A DNA stretch of 64,000 nucleotides from Symbiodinium natans. Taxonomy: Eukaryota > Sar > Dinophyceae > Suessiales > Symbiodiniaceae. The notes under the pieces are model-generated. The model did no database searches. It worked only from the letters and a program-made list of their open reading frames with translations, and was not told where the DNA came from. The stretch spans positions 62,001-126,000 of the forward strand of contig CAJNDS010000265.1 of NCBI GenBank assembly GCA_905221605.1. Reading direction: 5' to 3'. The position numbers and the translations under genes were made by a program. The first letter of the stretch is position 1. Every line of letters begins with the position of its first letter. Positions 51,949 through 63,073 of this stretch are shown here, in pieces.

Positions 51949-53620
51949 GATGTGAGCCCTCACATCTCCTCGCCGATACATGCCGCAAGACTACCCCGGA
52001 TATTCTTGGTTTGGCAACCCTCTCGTGGTCTATGCCACGGGTTGGATCGTGCTTGTCTTTCGTGCGCTTACAGCTTGCAGCTGTGAACACCCTTCTGGGT
52101 CGGCCCCGCGGTGTGCCTGTGGGAACGGGGGGCCTTTCTTTCGTGGTTGCTCCACTGGCCATCTGCCACGGACTGCCCTGGACCGGTCCTGCCTGGATGT
52201 TCCAGCTTTGTCATCGGTAAAACGGCCAATCTTCCTTTCCTCTGCCCCCTCTAGGTGGGCTGGTTGCCTGCTTCTATGTGCTACGACCGTGTGTGAACCC
52301 CTCGGACTTGAGTGTTGACCATCTCTCGTCTGGACGGTGACACCCCCTTGTCGTACAACGGCGTCATGCCAATTGGGAGAGACCAGCTAGGGGATGCTGC
52401 CTCTGGGTTGTGGACACTTCTACGCGGAGATCAGGTTTCCACTTCCCTGGCAATGTGCCATCGAGCACCTGTGGACAACCTGGCCTTCACGAGAGCCATT
52501 CTCGCCTGTGCTTGGGTGCTGCGGGGTTCCCTGCCTGCTTGGGTGTATATCTCTGCTTGCGTCAAAGCAGCCATACATGACTACCTCCCCATCGGTAGGT
52601 GGCCAAGCATGATGTGAGCCCTCACATCTCCTCGCCGACGTCTGTCGGTTTGGGCATGGAGGGTCTGATTCTGGTTATTGAACCCTCAACCCTCACCGGC
52701 CAAGGAGATAGTTGCTTGGCCTTGAGTGCGAAGTTTCGACTGGGGGACTCTCCCGCTTCCTGCGGGGCAGGTGGGGTCCCCGCCTGCTTGGGTTTACCTG
52801 ATGGCTCTGATTGGAACGAAGCAGTCAAGCCTGCTTTGGCCGTAGGACGAGACTCTTGTGAGTCAAAAGAACGTTGCGCCTTGTGCTCGGAGAGGCTCCA
52901 CTGGCTGACCACCATGGAGTGCTCTGGGCTGGTCCTACCCTTTGTTCTTGCCGTTAAGTCCCCACTGGCTGACCACCATGGGGCAACTTTATACTTCGGA
53001 TCAAGAAGGTTGACACCTGCAACGTCCCGTGCCAAGGCACGACTATGCCCCACCTGTGATGGCGGACTTGTGAACCTTCTCGTGAACGGCCTTGGCTGGT
53101 GCTGAATGTATTCGCATCGGTGGCTGCATGATGGTGGTTTTGTGAATCTGGCAACGTCGCATTTTGCGACGCACCTGCGCACTCGGTGCTACATGTGTGC
53201 TCCCGGCCTCTTCGAAGATTTCGAGTACTGAGTGCACAGGGTGACCTAGCAGTTCGGCGCGCTGGCTGTGGACACTTCTACGTGGAGATTATGCACCCGC
53301 TGACTTGGCAGGGAGCCATTCCCCACTTGTAGAACAACCTGGCCCTCTTGAGACTCTAGAGGGTCACCCTCGTCTGAGCTTGGCCTGCGGCAGGGCAAGT
53401 GGGCTCCCCGCCCGCGTGGATGTTACCTGACGGCTCTGATTGGACCAAGGTAGCAATACCATGGAGATCCTTGCACTTCGGCACCAATGTGATGTGAGCC
53501 CTCCCATCTCCTTACCGACATACCTTGCGGGTTTGGGTATGGAGGGACCTGATGCGTGCCGATGCGCAGGCCAGCGCCAAGGTTGCGTGGCCTTGTGTGA
53601 GATGCCTGGAATGGGAGGTT
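51949..53620 (+). pseudogene. Decayed partial tandem copies of ORF A
   Basis: 52220-52660 aligns by eye with 41065-41570: the GGxTGCCTCTTCT region, GGTTGTGGACAxTTCTA, CCATCGAGxACCTGTGGA. 52757-52830 and 53266-53600 match further parts (GGGCAAGTGGGCTCCCCGCC, GATTGGACCAAGG). Frames are broken by stops and indels. The 18-base palindrome of ORF A recurs at 51949, 52611 and, with a change, 53491. Confidence 0.75.
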
Positions 53621-54066
53621 CCTCGTTGTCATTATAAACCCTGTGGCGTTAAGGGTTTGGTAACTCGCTGTGGACTCTCCCCGTGGAATCGGTAGCTGCA
53701 GCTACTCTCGCCCCCCCTCTGGCCGTGCGCGGGCACCTCTCTGGGTGGGCACTTGTACGCCAGGTTGACTGGAGAACCCTGTGCTCGGAGCTACTCCACT
53801 GGCTGACCACCATGGAGTGCCCTGGGCCGGTCCTGCTTTGATTGTTCTTGCTGTTAAGTCCCCACTGGCTGACCTCCATGGGGCATATGCCCCCTGTGCC
53901 GGGCGCGGACACCTCTCTGGGTGGGCACTTGTACGCCAAGGTGAATGGAGCACCCAGAGCTCGGAGCTACTCCACTGGCTGACCACCATGGAGTGCCCTG
54001 GGCCGGTCTTGCCTTGATTGTTCTTGCTGTTAAGTCCCCACTGGCTGACCACCATGGGGCATATGC
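52883..54066 (+). repeat. Repeats containing CCACTGGCTGACCACCATGG
   Basis: A unit of about 100 bases holding two copies of CCACTGGCTGACCACCATGG about 60-70 bases apart occurs at 52883-52985, 53781-53890 and 53958-54066. The last two are part of a 179-bp tandem duplication that also repeats ACACCTCTCTGGGTGGGCAC. In addition 53110-53240 recurs at about 54196-54315 (GATGGTGGTTTTG, AATCTGGCAA). Confidence 0.85.
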
Positions 54067-54357
54067 ACATCTTTCATCCCCCCTAGGGAGTCTGACTTGC
54101 AACATCCTTTCGCCATTGAGTGTCGGTTGTCTGTCCTTGACAACGAGTACGTGATCCGAACCTCTTCTGATGACCTCGGTTTGAATAACCGCTGTTGCAC
54201 CAGTGGCTACATGATGGTGGTTTTGAGAATCTGGCAATGTCGCAATTTGCGATTCCCCCACAAGCTCTGTGCTTCCTTGTGAACCGGGACTTCATTGACG
54301 ACTTCGAGTACTCATGGCGTGGAGGTACTTAACACAGGCGCTGGAGTCACTCTCAGT

Positions 54358-54369
54358 GCTCCGCTACCA
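54358..54369 (-). other. Putative retroelement primer binding site
   Basis: On the minus strand TGGTAGCGGAGC follows the LTR end directly. It is complementary to a tRNA 3' end GCTCCGCTACCA, which is close to initiator-tRNA-Met acceptor ends of many eukaryotes, the usual primer of copia elements. This identifies the adjacent LTR as a 5' LTR. Confidence 0.6.
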
Positions 54370-54957
54370 TGTGAAAAGCAGAGCTCGCGCAGCAGTCTCT
54401 TTTTCACTTCGCACTTGAGCCAAACACCAAAGTGTTCAGCAAGCTTCAGTTCTTGCAGCAAGCTCTCTCCAAGAGCTAAGGGCTCCAAAAAGCTACGAAT
54501 TCCATCTCAACTTTGTTCTACAAAGGAGGTAAAGCAAAAGAACAACGCAACTGCTTTGGTCTACACCTCGGGGACTTCAGGTCACTTCCGAACAGCAGCA
54601 AAGCTTCAGAGTCCACTCTGCACTCCTACTCCCATCCTACACGTCCAACGGCAACGAACGAAGTGGCGGGGACACGGAGTGAGTTGCAACAAGACAGAAC
54701 CTCAGAGTTCTGACACGCACTTCTTCACTACTGCTCTCAAGCAGTTCCAAGTGCTTCAAAACTCATCCTAGGCCATGCCAACAAGACAAGAACATGCCAA
54801 AGTCAAGCAAGACATGCCACACATGCTTAAGGGCTTTGGGACAAACCAAACATGCTCATGCCAAGTCATGCAGCAGAAAAAACTCTCATGCTTCTCTCTG
54901 TATGGTCAAACACCACATGGCACCAACTGGGCAAACACTACAGGTGAATTTTACACA
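54370..54957 (-). repeat. Inverted LTR of the same copia family, probably a 5' LTR
   Basis: 588 bp. It reads on the minus strand as TGTGTAAAATTC...GCTTTTCACA. It is identical to 34480-35072 except for one indel cluster. The bases flanking it (TACCA on the left, AGGAG on the right) are not a target-site duplication, so it is not a simple solo LTR. Confidence 0.9.
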
Positions 54958-56422
54958 AGGAGGCAACGCACCAAACGATTTGAATCATACAACCTTGATG
55001 TTGAGCAACGCGCACAAGGGTAAGATTGGCGACAAGGCCAGCACACCTCACCCCACAACGAAGCTGCTTCACGGACTGAGCAAGAGGCAGCACATGACGC
55101 TGCAAGGTGGACTGTGTGCGAGTGCCACAGTGGCCCTCTGCCTGCGGGTGAGAAGAATCCATTTGGGCAGACCAATGATGCTCATGAGCAAGTCGCACTC
55201 TCCGTGACAATTTTTTTCAAATTTTCCAAAATGCAAGTTTCAGCACTTTTCAAGGTTTTTGGAGTTAATTTTTTGATTGTTTGCAGGCGTCGCTGGGTTG
55301 TTCAGCTCTCTGCAGTCGTCTTCGCCGGGGAATTCACCCAGACAGAATTTCTGAAAGCTGCATATTTTAGAAATTTGGATTTTTTGTGTTTGAAAACTAA
55401 TTAAAAAAGGAGTTCTGGCCCCTACTTCTTTGCTTGGATTTCTGTTTTAGGACCCTTTCGGATTCTGTACCGCAGTCAAACAAAAACGGAAGCATACACA
55501 CGCGTTTCTCACGTCATCCAATGCACAAGCAGCCCTTCCCTGGGTGGCAGTCAAAACACAAACCAACATGCAGTTCATTGTACGGAACATTTTGCATGGC
55601 CACCGTTTCATGACGACCCGAAGCGAGGTAACAAAGACCATCTCTGGCGACGCCAGCTTTCTCTGATCGCGTGCATTTGAGCATCGAAACAAGAGGAAAA
55701 ACTTAGGGTTCCGGGGTCCAACGAGACCTGTTGGTGGATTTGCGGATGTTTCCAGAGCCAAGCCTGTTCCACAATCCATCCAAAATTATTGTTCATATGC
55801 AGACTTTGAAATGCTTCGAACCAGTTTTTTTCTGTGTTTTAAACGTTTTTTCATGTTTGAAATTTTAAAAACAATTGCTTTAAAAAACGTAGCAAAAGAG
55901 CATCTCCAATTTGCATCTCAAGTATGGTGTGGCCTCCAAGTTCTTTGAAGTCTTGTTTCATTGCTGGTGGTTTTGTTTCAGCCTTTTCTGCAAACAGGAA
56001 AAAATGCACGTCAGCCAAACAGCAGAAAAGAAAGATGGGCTGAGTTTGAAGTCTTGGCTGGATTCGACGCGAACAAAGCTGAAAGGAAACCAAGGCAGTT
56101 TTTCATTGTTCATGACCCGTATTTGTGGCCGATGGGTTGCAGCGGCCGCAATGACTCACGTGACTGCCGTGACTGTGGCTGTGACTGTGACTGATTCATG
56201 GTTCCTGATTCATGATGATCTCATGACTCATGATTCATGACTCGTGGCTCATCATGATCTCATGTCATGAGTCATGACTGAATGAATGATTGATGACTGA
56301 TGATTGATGATTCAAACTTCACAATGCACAGGCAATGCCAGGCCAGGACCGCGTGCCAGCACCAGGACCGCCGGGAAGCCGGACTGCCAAGATGCCAGGG
56401 CTCAGGACTCAGGACCTGGCAG
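54958..56422. other. Intergenic, one possible exon remnant
   Basis: Directly right of the LTR a plus-strand frame (from 54961, one stop near 55021) reads as a hydrophilic protein-like stretch to about 55205. It could be an old exon into which the LTR was joined. The rest is AT-rich sequence. ATGACTCATGA-like words occur at about 56205-56310. Confidence 0.35.
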
Positions 56423-56660
<238 letters not shown>

Positions 56661-56717
56661 ATGATCTTCTGCTGAGGATCTGCTGACGCTGCTGGGCAAT
56701 ATGAGACTTGATGAGAC

Positions 56718-57068
56718 TGCCGACAGGTTTGTTAATCTGGCCCTATGGCCCTAGAACACCATGCCGCGCCCGAAATTTCGGCCATTTTCTGATCTGTTCG
56801 AGTTCGGCTCGAATCGAGGCCCGCCGGCCAGTCGCTTTCGCCGCCTCGCCATGGGTCGGGGCTAATTTCGTCTCGACGGTGCTCCACGCTAGTGTTTTGG
56901 AGCGATCGGGCTATGCGTGCGGGAGCCGGTTCCAAGACACTGTCGAGGCGACCGTCCAGCGAGGTGTGCGGGGGGTTTAGGATGGCCGCCGGACGGCTAC
57001 CACGGGACTCTGCTGACAGAGCTCTTTTTCTGGCCCTATGACCTCAAAACATCATGCCGTGCCCCAAG
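56718..57068 (+). repeat. Diverged duplication, offset about 293 bp
   Basis: CTGCCGACAG...CTGGCCCTATGG...CATGCCGCGCCC at 56718-56771 recurs as CTGCTGACAG...CTGGCCCTATGA...CATGCCGTGCCC at 57011-57065. Confidence 0.65.
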
Positions 57069-57371
57069 TGTCGGCTTGGGCACCCTACTCACCTTACCCC
57101 TTTCCTTGGCCCCTCCTCTGCGAAGCGCCGGGTTCGTCATTTGCATTCCCTTGGTGGTACCTTGCGCAGTGTTGTTGTCCGGCCAGTTTTGTGCCAGAGC
57201 GGCGACGGCAGAATCGATGCCAGGGGACCCGCCGATTTCACTGACTTAGAGGACGCCACGTGGGGCTGGCACCGTAGGAGGGAGGTTTTGTTGTTTGTTT
57301 TTTGGTTGTTTTATTTGGTTCGTATGTTATTTTTCTTCATCTGAACTTTGTACAAGTTGTTTGGGAGGTAC

Positions 57372-57667
57372 CATTGTTGGGCCGCATCATAGGACGCCAG
57401 AGCTTTCAAGGGGCGTAGCTTCCCAACTCCCAACGGCCTACAGACCTTAGCCTTAACTTTTATCAGCCATTGCTTCCACGTCCACCCGAGTTTGAAAGGG
57501 GTGCGGCTTGGCTTGCCATTGTTGGGCCGCATCATAGGACGCCCGAGCTTTCAAGGGGCGTAGCTTCCCAATTCCCAACGGCCTACAGACCTTAGCCTTA
57601 GCCTTAACTTTTATCAGCCATTGCTTCCACGTCCACCCGAGTTTGAAAGGGGTGCGGCTTGGCTTGC
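57372..57667 (+). repeat. 146-bp tandem duplication
   Basis: CATTGTTGGGCCGCATCATA to GGCTTGGCTTGC occurs twice, nearly identical. The second copy has one extra CTTAGC hexamer (TTAGCC slippage). Confidence 0.95.
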
Positions 57668-58264
57668 GTTCGCCAGTCGGCAGAAGGCACAGCAGCAGGC
57701 GCAAGTCTAAGTCCAACGAGCCACGGGATGCAGTAGGAATGCAGTGCAGTCCGACGACTTAGTTGGATTCGCGTCACTGATTGCTCAATGATGCTCGACC
57801 GATCGATCATTGCAAAGTCAAGCTAGAGTTTTAAAACTGCGTGGTCATTTTTTTGTACGTCGTGTTTTCCACGTATTGTTTTGAGATTTTGAAGATTCAA
57901 TTGTGAGGCCAAAGCGCCGACGATTCTTGATCGATCGATCATTGCTAAAGGCAGAACTGAAACATGTCGTTTTTGTTCCATTTGACAAGTTTTTGGGTGG
58001 TTGTCAAAACCATAGTCCCCTTTCGATTATAATAGGGACCCCAAAAGGGACCAGAATTTTGACCGCCGCCCTTTTGGACGCCTCAAGATGGCACGCATGA
58101 GTTGTTTCTCAGCCAGCAGCACGCGAAGTTTTTTGTACATCCCATTTTCCAGGTGTTGTTTTGGGATTTTGAAGATTTCCAAGGTTCCCATGCTCAGTTA
58201 TTGCTGGCGACCTGCACGGTTGCTCTCGCTGCATGACAACTCGATAAACTCGTTTTGTTTGTGA
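57668..58264. other. No recognisable gene
   Basis: AT-rich sequence with a GATCGATCGATCATTG word near 57800 and 57930 and a GGGACCCCAAAAGGGACC stretch near 58036. Confidence 0.4.
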
Positions 58265-59311
58265 CTCAATGCGTCGACAACCGTTTCGGGGGTAGAAAAC
58301 TTGGTGGTACCTTGCGCGCTGGAGTTGTATGACGCTATCCTCAGCACTGCAAACCCCGTCTTCCAAACGACGCCTGGGACGTACTTGACCGCTGCAGTCG
58401 TGCTGGAGTCCCTGCACCTCCACACGGTTACCAAGGATCAGAACCCTTTCCGACAGGATCCCTTGGCCGAGGCCATACGGGAGTACTGGACCGCCGCGGC
58501 GGGGCTTGGTATCCCGGTTGAGGACCTGCTGCTGTGCTTTGTGGTTACCCTGGCCGGCCGCTCACTGACTCTCGCGCAGGCCTTGGCCAAGAGTCCGGAC
58601 ACGCGCCTTTCCACCCAGGATGCGCTGCCAAAACTATACGGCTGGGCGCTCGAGTTCGGCAATGCTCGGCTAGGCGACCCTTCCACACGATCCACAAGCC
58701 TGCTGAGTCTGGGAACGATCGTGGACACCATCTTGTTCCCATACTGGCTGGACAAGAGGACTCACGCCGTGTGGAAAATGAGCCACGCCTCCTGCATAGA
58801 GGAGGCGTTTTCGCACATGGCTGGCGTGCCACATTTTAGTGACCTAGCCCTAGGGCATGTTTTTCAATATCTCCAAGCTGCAGATCGCGGAGTGGGCAAG
58901 CTCGCGTGGTCTCAGAGCAGCGTACCCACAGACCTGGCCACGATTGGCTCGAACAGCCAGGCGTTCCTGCACTTGCGACGGATGTCGCGTGGCCTGCCGG
59001 TGCCTTCTGATGCCCAGCAGTGGCTGGCAGAAGAGGTCCGGCATTGGAAGGCGTCACTGGAGCGGCTTTGGCCAGGAAGGGTGGAGTTTACTAGACTCGA
59101 TGATGGTGTGGTTGTGCCCTGGCAGCTGGCCGTGGATGTCGGTATCCTCCAAGCCAACGCTTGTAAGTGCCTGCAGCTGCTCCAGTCCTGGCTATCGGGA
59201 TCGCTTGGAAGCCACGGGCGACGGGGAAGGCAGAAGCCTGTCTGGAAGCGCAAGACCTGGATGCTGTCCAGAAAAAGGCAAAGGCCTAGCATCCAGACGG
59301 AAACAACGTAG
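58265..59311 (+). CDS. Unknown protein, probable exon
   Basis: An open frame of about 348 codons without an early ATG, bounded upstream by TGA at 58262; coding character is clear from about 58301. The sequence is helical and Leu-rich, with conserved-looking segments (YLTAAVVLESLHLHTV, PLAEAIREYWTAAAGLG, LPKLYGWALEFGNARLG). It ends in a basic tail (RKTWMLSRKRQRPS). No family was recognised. The absence of ATG suggests an internal or last exon. The 17-mer at its left end, TTGGTGGTACCTTGCGC, is also found at 57151, so part of this exon may have been copied there. Confidence 0.45.
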   Translation, partial: LNASTTVSGVENLVVPCALELYDAILSTANPVFQTTPGTYLTAAVVLESLHLHTVTKDQNPFRQDPLAEAIREYWTAAAGLGIPVEDLLLCFVVTLAGRSLTLAQALAKSPDTRLSTQDALPKLYGWALEFGNARLGDPSTRSTSLLSLGTIVDTILFPYWLDKRTHAVWKMSHASCIEEAFSHMAGVPHFSDLALGHVFQYLQAADRGVGKLAWSQSSVPTDLATIGSNSQAFLHLRRMSRGLPVPSDAQQWLAEEVRHWKASLERLWPGRVEFTRLDDGVVVPWQLAVDVGILQANACKCLQLLQSWLSGSLGSHGRRGRQKPVWKRKTWMLSRKRQRPSIQTETT

Positions 59312-60746
59312 AAAAAAGTTTGCTGTTCCGGGGCACAGTCTCAAGATGTCTCACGTTTTTGTTTTGGAGGAAGCATTTCAGCTTGCTGACAGGCCTCTCT
59401 ACTAAAAGTTGTTGTAGTGCGGTGCACGGTTTTTCAAGATGCTCTTTCTGAGTTTCCTTCGTCCCCCTCCCCCTGCTTGGTTGAGATGTTTTGGGCGAAG
59501 ATTGTTTTTCACCATGCGAACTTTTACAGTGAAATTTTACCTTGTTGCTGAGCAACTCTTCTCTTTGATTGTTTTTACACGTTTCACGTGCATGTCCATA
59601 CATGTATTTGCTGAGCAGCATCATGTTCCATGTTTCTTTGGGCTCTCAAGGTTGAGCACTCTCGCTGAGAAAACTTTTTGTCCCGCCCACCCAACCCGGG
59701 GAAAATCGGGAGCCAGTGGAACTGCTGCTCATCCAGAGCAAATCCACATGCGCCGATTCTCCTGTAGACCTTTCAAGGGTTGGGCGAGCCGTGGCCCCTG
59801 AGCTCTCCGGAACCCCAACTCCAGCACTCATGGATCACCTTCTGCCCTACCTTCCAGAAGAGGTATCCACGGAGCGAGGCCCTGAAACACCAAGACCCCC
59901 GAAACCCCCCAAGTTTCCATTGCCGAAGCTGCCCTGAAGGCTCCGAAACCTTGCATCAACCGTGCGACAGCCCTGAAACCGTGCAGACACTCCCAGGCCA
60001 GGGCCTTGTGCCGAAGAGCCAGCTCCCCACGCAAGATCCCGTGGTGACGCGATAGAGGGGGCCCCTGCACCTATAGCAGACGGACGTAGTCGCCGAGCCC
60101 TGCAGGCACTAAGCAAGTTTTGCTAAGCCCTACATGTCCTTCCAGCCCAAGCATCAAAATCGAAATACTAGAATCAGGTTACTCTGTTTAGAGGCGCTTC
60201 AAAACGCTCAAAAACACCAGAATCGCAAGCATAATATTGGAAAAGGTCACGCACGAACAAGTCGGGACAGAGCAGCATCAACATCAAAATACGCAAATCA
60301 GATCATTACAGATCATTGAGTGATTGGGAAAAGAAGCGCTTCAAAATGCTCAAAACACCAAGATGGCAAGAATAATATTGGAAAGCTTATACACAAACAA
60401 GTCGAACCAAAAAAACATCAACATCAAAGTACGGAAATCGAGTCACTGAGTGATTAGGGTTTCGGAGCGCTTCAAAAAACTCACAAGACCCAAATGATAT
60501 TGGAAAAGCCTGTACACGAAGTCGAAAACAAAAAAAACATCAAAATACTGCAATTAAGTCACTCAGTGATTGAGGTTTAGAGCGCTTCAAGACACTCAGA
60601 ACACGGAAAAACCGTCGCACGCAGGGCAGCATCTCCTCCGTCTTCGCCGCAAAAGCTGATAACACGAAAAGGAGCAATGGCCTACACCCTGCGCCCTAGA
60701 CCGAAACCCGGGACCCTGTAGCCTCTAAACCCAGAACCCTAGACCC
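59312..60746. other. No recognisable gene
   Basis: A degenerate repeat runs at about 60150-60600, with GAGCGCTTCAAAA and CATCAACATCAAA(A/G)TACG words recurring three to four times. No supported coding frame. Confidence 0.5.
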
Positions 60747-61418
60747 TCAGGCCTCAACCCTAGACCAGAACGCAGAAACTTTCATGGTCCAGGAAGGGTT
60801 TAGGGCACGCGAAAACACGAAAGGAGCAATGGACTGGCTTCGACGTCTGTTTGTCGGTTCAAACAGAGTACCTTTGAGCCCAAAAACCCGACCCTCAAAC
60901 CTGAAAATAAACCCTGGACACTTAGCTCCGTCGTAGGTAATGGGGCCATGTAATCCATGTGGCCCCCTGATTTGATGCCAAGCAGAGAGTGCTTCGCACC
61001 CCCATTTTGCCGTCAGGCAAAAAACCCAAGTAGCCAATTGGCACCAATGGAGCATGTGCCAATGAAAGTCTAAGCCGCCCGAGACCTGGCCGATCTTTAT
61101 TTCTTGTCTTATGCTCCAACTAAGCCAAGCCTGGAAGGCATCAGCGGCATGTTCAGTGCCATGAACACTCTGCAATGGCAGGGCAAGAACAACCTTGATG
61201 TTGCAGAGATCCACAAGAAGGCGTTGCGCGACTGACGATGTCAGTCTTTGCACAGGGTCCTCTCCACCTCCGCAAAGAGGAATTAGAGGATCATTGCCTA
61301 GGACCAGCGTCAAGGCCACGGGGGACAAATCCAAGGACAGAGCTTGCGGCAGAGCAAGAGTACGGGCGTACTCAAGCTGCCTTGGGTCGCTGTCAAGGCA
61401 GTCTTCCTCTGTTGACAT
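60747..61418 (-). CDS. Hypothetical protein
   Basis: 223 codons from the first ATG (61418); the frame is open a little further upstream. The middle has Trp/His/Cys-rich segments (FHWHMLHWCQLATWVFCL). The C-terminal end is encoded by CCTAAACC-like sequence and is unlikely to be conserved. No family was recognised. It lies downstream, on the same strand, of the retroelement fragments at 62-64 kb and may be part of that element's 3' region. Confidence 0.25.
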   Translation of the reverse strand: MSTEEDCLDSDPRQLEYARTLALPQALSLDLSPVALTLVLGNDPLIPLCGGGEDPVQRLTSSVAQRLLVDLCNIKVVLALPLQSVHGTEHAADAFQAWLSWSIRQEIKIGQVSGGLDFHWHMLHWCQLATWVFCLTAKWGCEALSAWHQIRGPHGLHGPITYDGAKCPGFIFRFEGRVFGLKGTLFEPTNRRRSQSIAPFVFSRALNPSWTMKVSAFWSRVEA

Positions 61419-61784
61419 GCTCAATTTGGGCCGCAAGGCAACGAGTCGTATAGTGTGGCGGCAGGAAAGTGACGTCGCGGGGCAGCCTCAGACTCCCATG
61501 AGCCAAAGCACTACTACGCTAGTGTGAGCCAAAAGGCGGCAAGAAGGCGTTACCAATGCAGCAAAGCCAGCCGTCCTAGCATCAAAGTAGGCTGTGGGAG
61601 GCGGAGACCAATCTAAACAGGTGACCTTCGAAGGTGAGGCACTTGTACTTAAGAAGCACCCTCGCATCCTTATGGAACGCTGTTTGGATTTTGGTGCACG
61701 TGTCCGCAACAAAGCCCTGTTCATCGCAAAGTACGAAAGCCCGACTTTCAAGGTAACCACTCCGTTGCCGCATGTGTTGCACAA

Positions 61785-62270
61785 TTAGTATTTGCAGCAT
61801 CCAGTTTTGTGCCCGATTAAAGCCCCGACAACTCGTGAAGACCACTTGGGGGTCAAAGAAAAGTGCTCCGAAAGTGATTGGGCAAGCGCACGTTCTCCAA
61901 CGCACGAGATGGCACGGAGATTTGGTGCACTTATTTTCCATAGCATTGACACGTTAGCGCGAGGTTGAGTGGCAGCGTCCAGCCTTGCAATGACTTCAAT
62001 GAGAGTCCATGCAAGTAGGAGTTTTTCCTCATCCAGATCCTCGACAATCTCGTGAATGATCAGTGGATTACCAAAGAAGACGCCTCGATATAAACGATCC
62101 TTATGGTACGGGGAAAGGGCTTCGTTCGACTTGCTTTCCTCTAAGAGAGCCACGAGGATCGCTCCCGCTGCAGCAGGGAGGACTGTGAGTTCGAAGTCAG
62201 CTGTGCTGGAATGACTACCAATGGCTTCATGGTAACGCCAAGCCAGGAGGCAGCGTGTGGCGGCCAGCAT
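61785..62270 (-). CDS. Hypothetical helical protein
   Basis: 161 codons from ATG. It is Leu/Ala/Glu-rich with helices such as LTVLPAAAGAILVALLEES and EDLDEEKLLLAWTLIEVIARLD. No family was recognised. It is on the same strand as the frames at 62366 and 63101, separated by about 95 bases from the former. Confidence 0.3.
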   Translation of the reverse strand: MLAATRCLLAWRYHEAIGSHSSTADFELTVLPAAAGAILVALLEESKSNEALSPYHKDRLYRGVFFGNPLIIHEIVEDLDEEKLLLAWTLIEVIARLDAATQPRANVSMLWKISAPNLRAISCVGERALAQSLSEHFSLTPKWSSRVVGALIGHKTGCCKY

Positions 62271-62365
62271 GTTTGGTTGTGCCCGGGCGTTGACAACTGG
62301 TCTGAGCCAAAGGTGGCGCCATCACGAAAGAGGGAGGGTGGTTGAAATGGGGACTACACGCATCA

Positions 62366-62980
62366 CTACGAGGGGGGTGTTACCCACAATCCCCTACGCG
62401 GAACAGCTGTAACATCAACGCGTCTCCTTTTATCGTCTCTTTGCCTCTCGACCTCTAGTATATCCTGAACTTCCAGGAAAAGGCGCTTGGACACCCTGTT
62501 GGTGGTTGCCTTTGGGTGCTTTGGGAGAGCAGGGCTATGACACGCGATACCCGCAGCGTTTAACGCATCAACTGCCGCATTAAATTCACTCTTCGTGGTG
62601 GTAATAGCAAAGACATCTTGTAGGTTAGCAAATTCCTGGTTAGGTGTGACCTGTGGATGACAGTGCTGCCCCACCTGGATGAGCTGAACCAACGCTTCAG
62701 TAGCCCCTTCGATGAAGGGTGAAACTGCGTTTCTATTTTTGACGTACACCCCGTCATGTACCCAAAGCACTGTGCCTGCGCAGTACGGGAGCATTGCAGC
62801 GAGCCCTTTTCGCATTACGAAGCTTTCCGCAGCTTCAAGTGCAAAAGTTGCCCAATTCCTGTTGTTGACCCTTGCATCCGGTTGGTAAAAAGGGATTCCT
62901 TGCTGGATCATAACCTGGAGGGTAGCTTTAGCCTGCACCAAATGTGCAAGAAAACTTGCCAAAACCCTAAACGGACTCAA
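62366..62980 (-). CDS. Hypothetical protein, possible polymerase-like fragment
   Basis: 204 codons, opening with TTG next to a short telomere-like word (CCCTAAAC, 62963-62970). A segment FALEAAESFVMRKGLAAMLP is followed by GTVLWVHDGVYVKN. The VHDG hairpin has a remote resemblance to the VHD motif C of single-subunit polymerases. The C-terminus is basic (RQRDDKRRRVDV). The resemblance is weak and no family is claimed. Confidence 0.3.
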   Translation of the reverse strand: MSPFRVLASFLAHLVQAKATLQVMIQQGIPFYQPDARVNNRNWATFALEAAESFVMRKGLAAMLPYCAGTVLWVHDGVYVKNRNAVSPFIEGATEALVQLIQVGQHCHPQVTPNQEFANLQDVFAITTTKSEFNAAVDALNAAGIACHSPALPKHPKATTNRVSKRLFLEVQDILEVERQRDDKRRRVDVTAVPRRGLWVTPPS

Positions 62981-63073
62981 AAGGATTTTAAACTCAGGGT
63001 CCCGTCAGGATGGCGCCAATCCCCTGAATATTCTGATCCCCGAATTCTGAATTTCAACCCTGAGCCTTCAACT

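Noticed and set aside
54295-55023. Plus-strand frames of 158 and 82 codons across the right LTR
   Set aside because: They lie almost wholly within the LTR, and equivalent frames exist antisense in the left LTR; LTRs are not expected to code here.
62560-62760. VHDG motif as proof of a single-subunit polymerase
   Set aside because: Only one short motif matches; other polymerase motifs were not found in the neighbouring frames.
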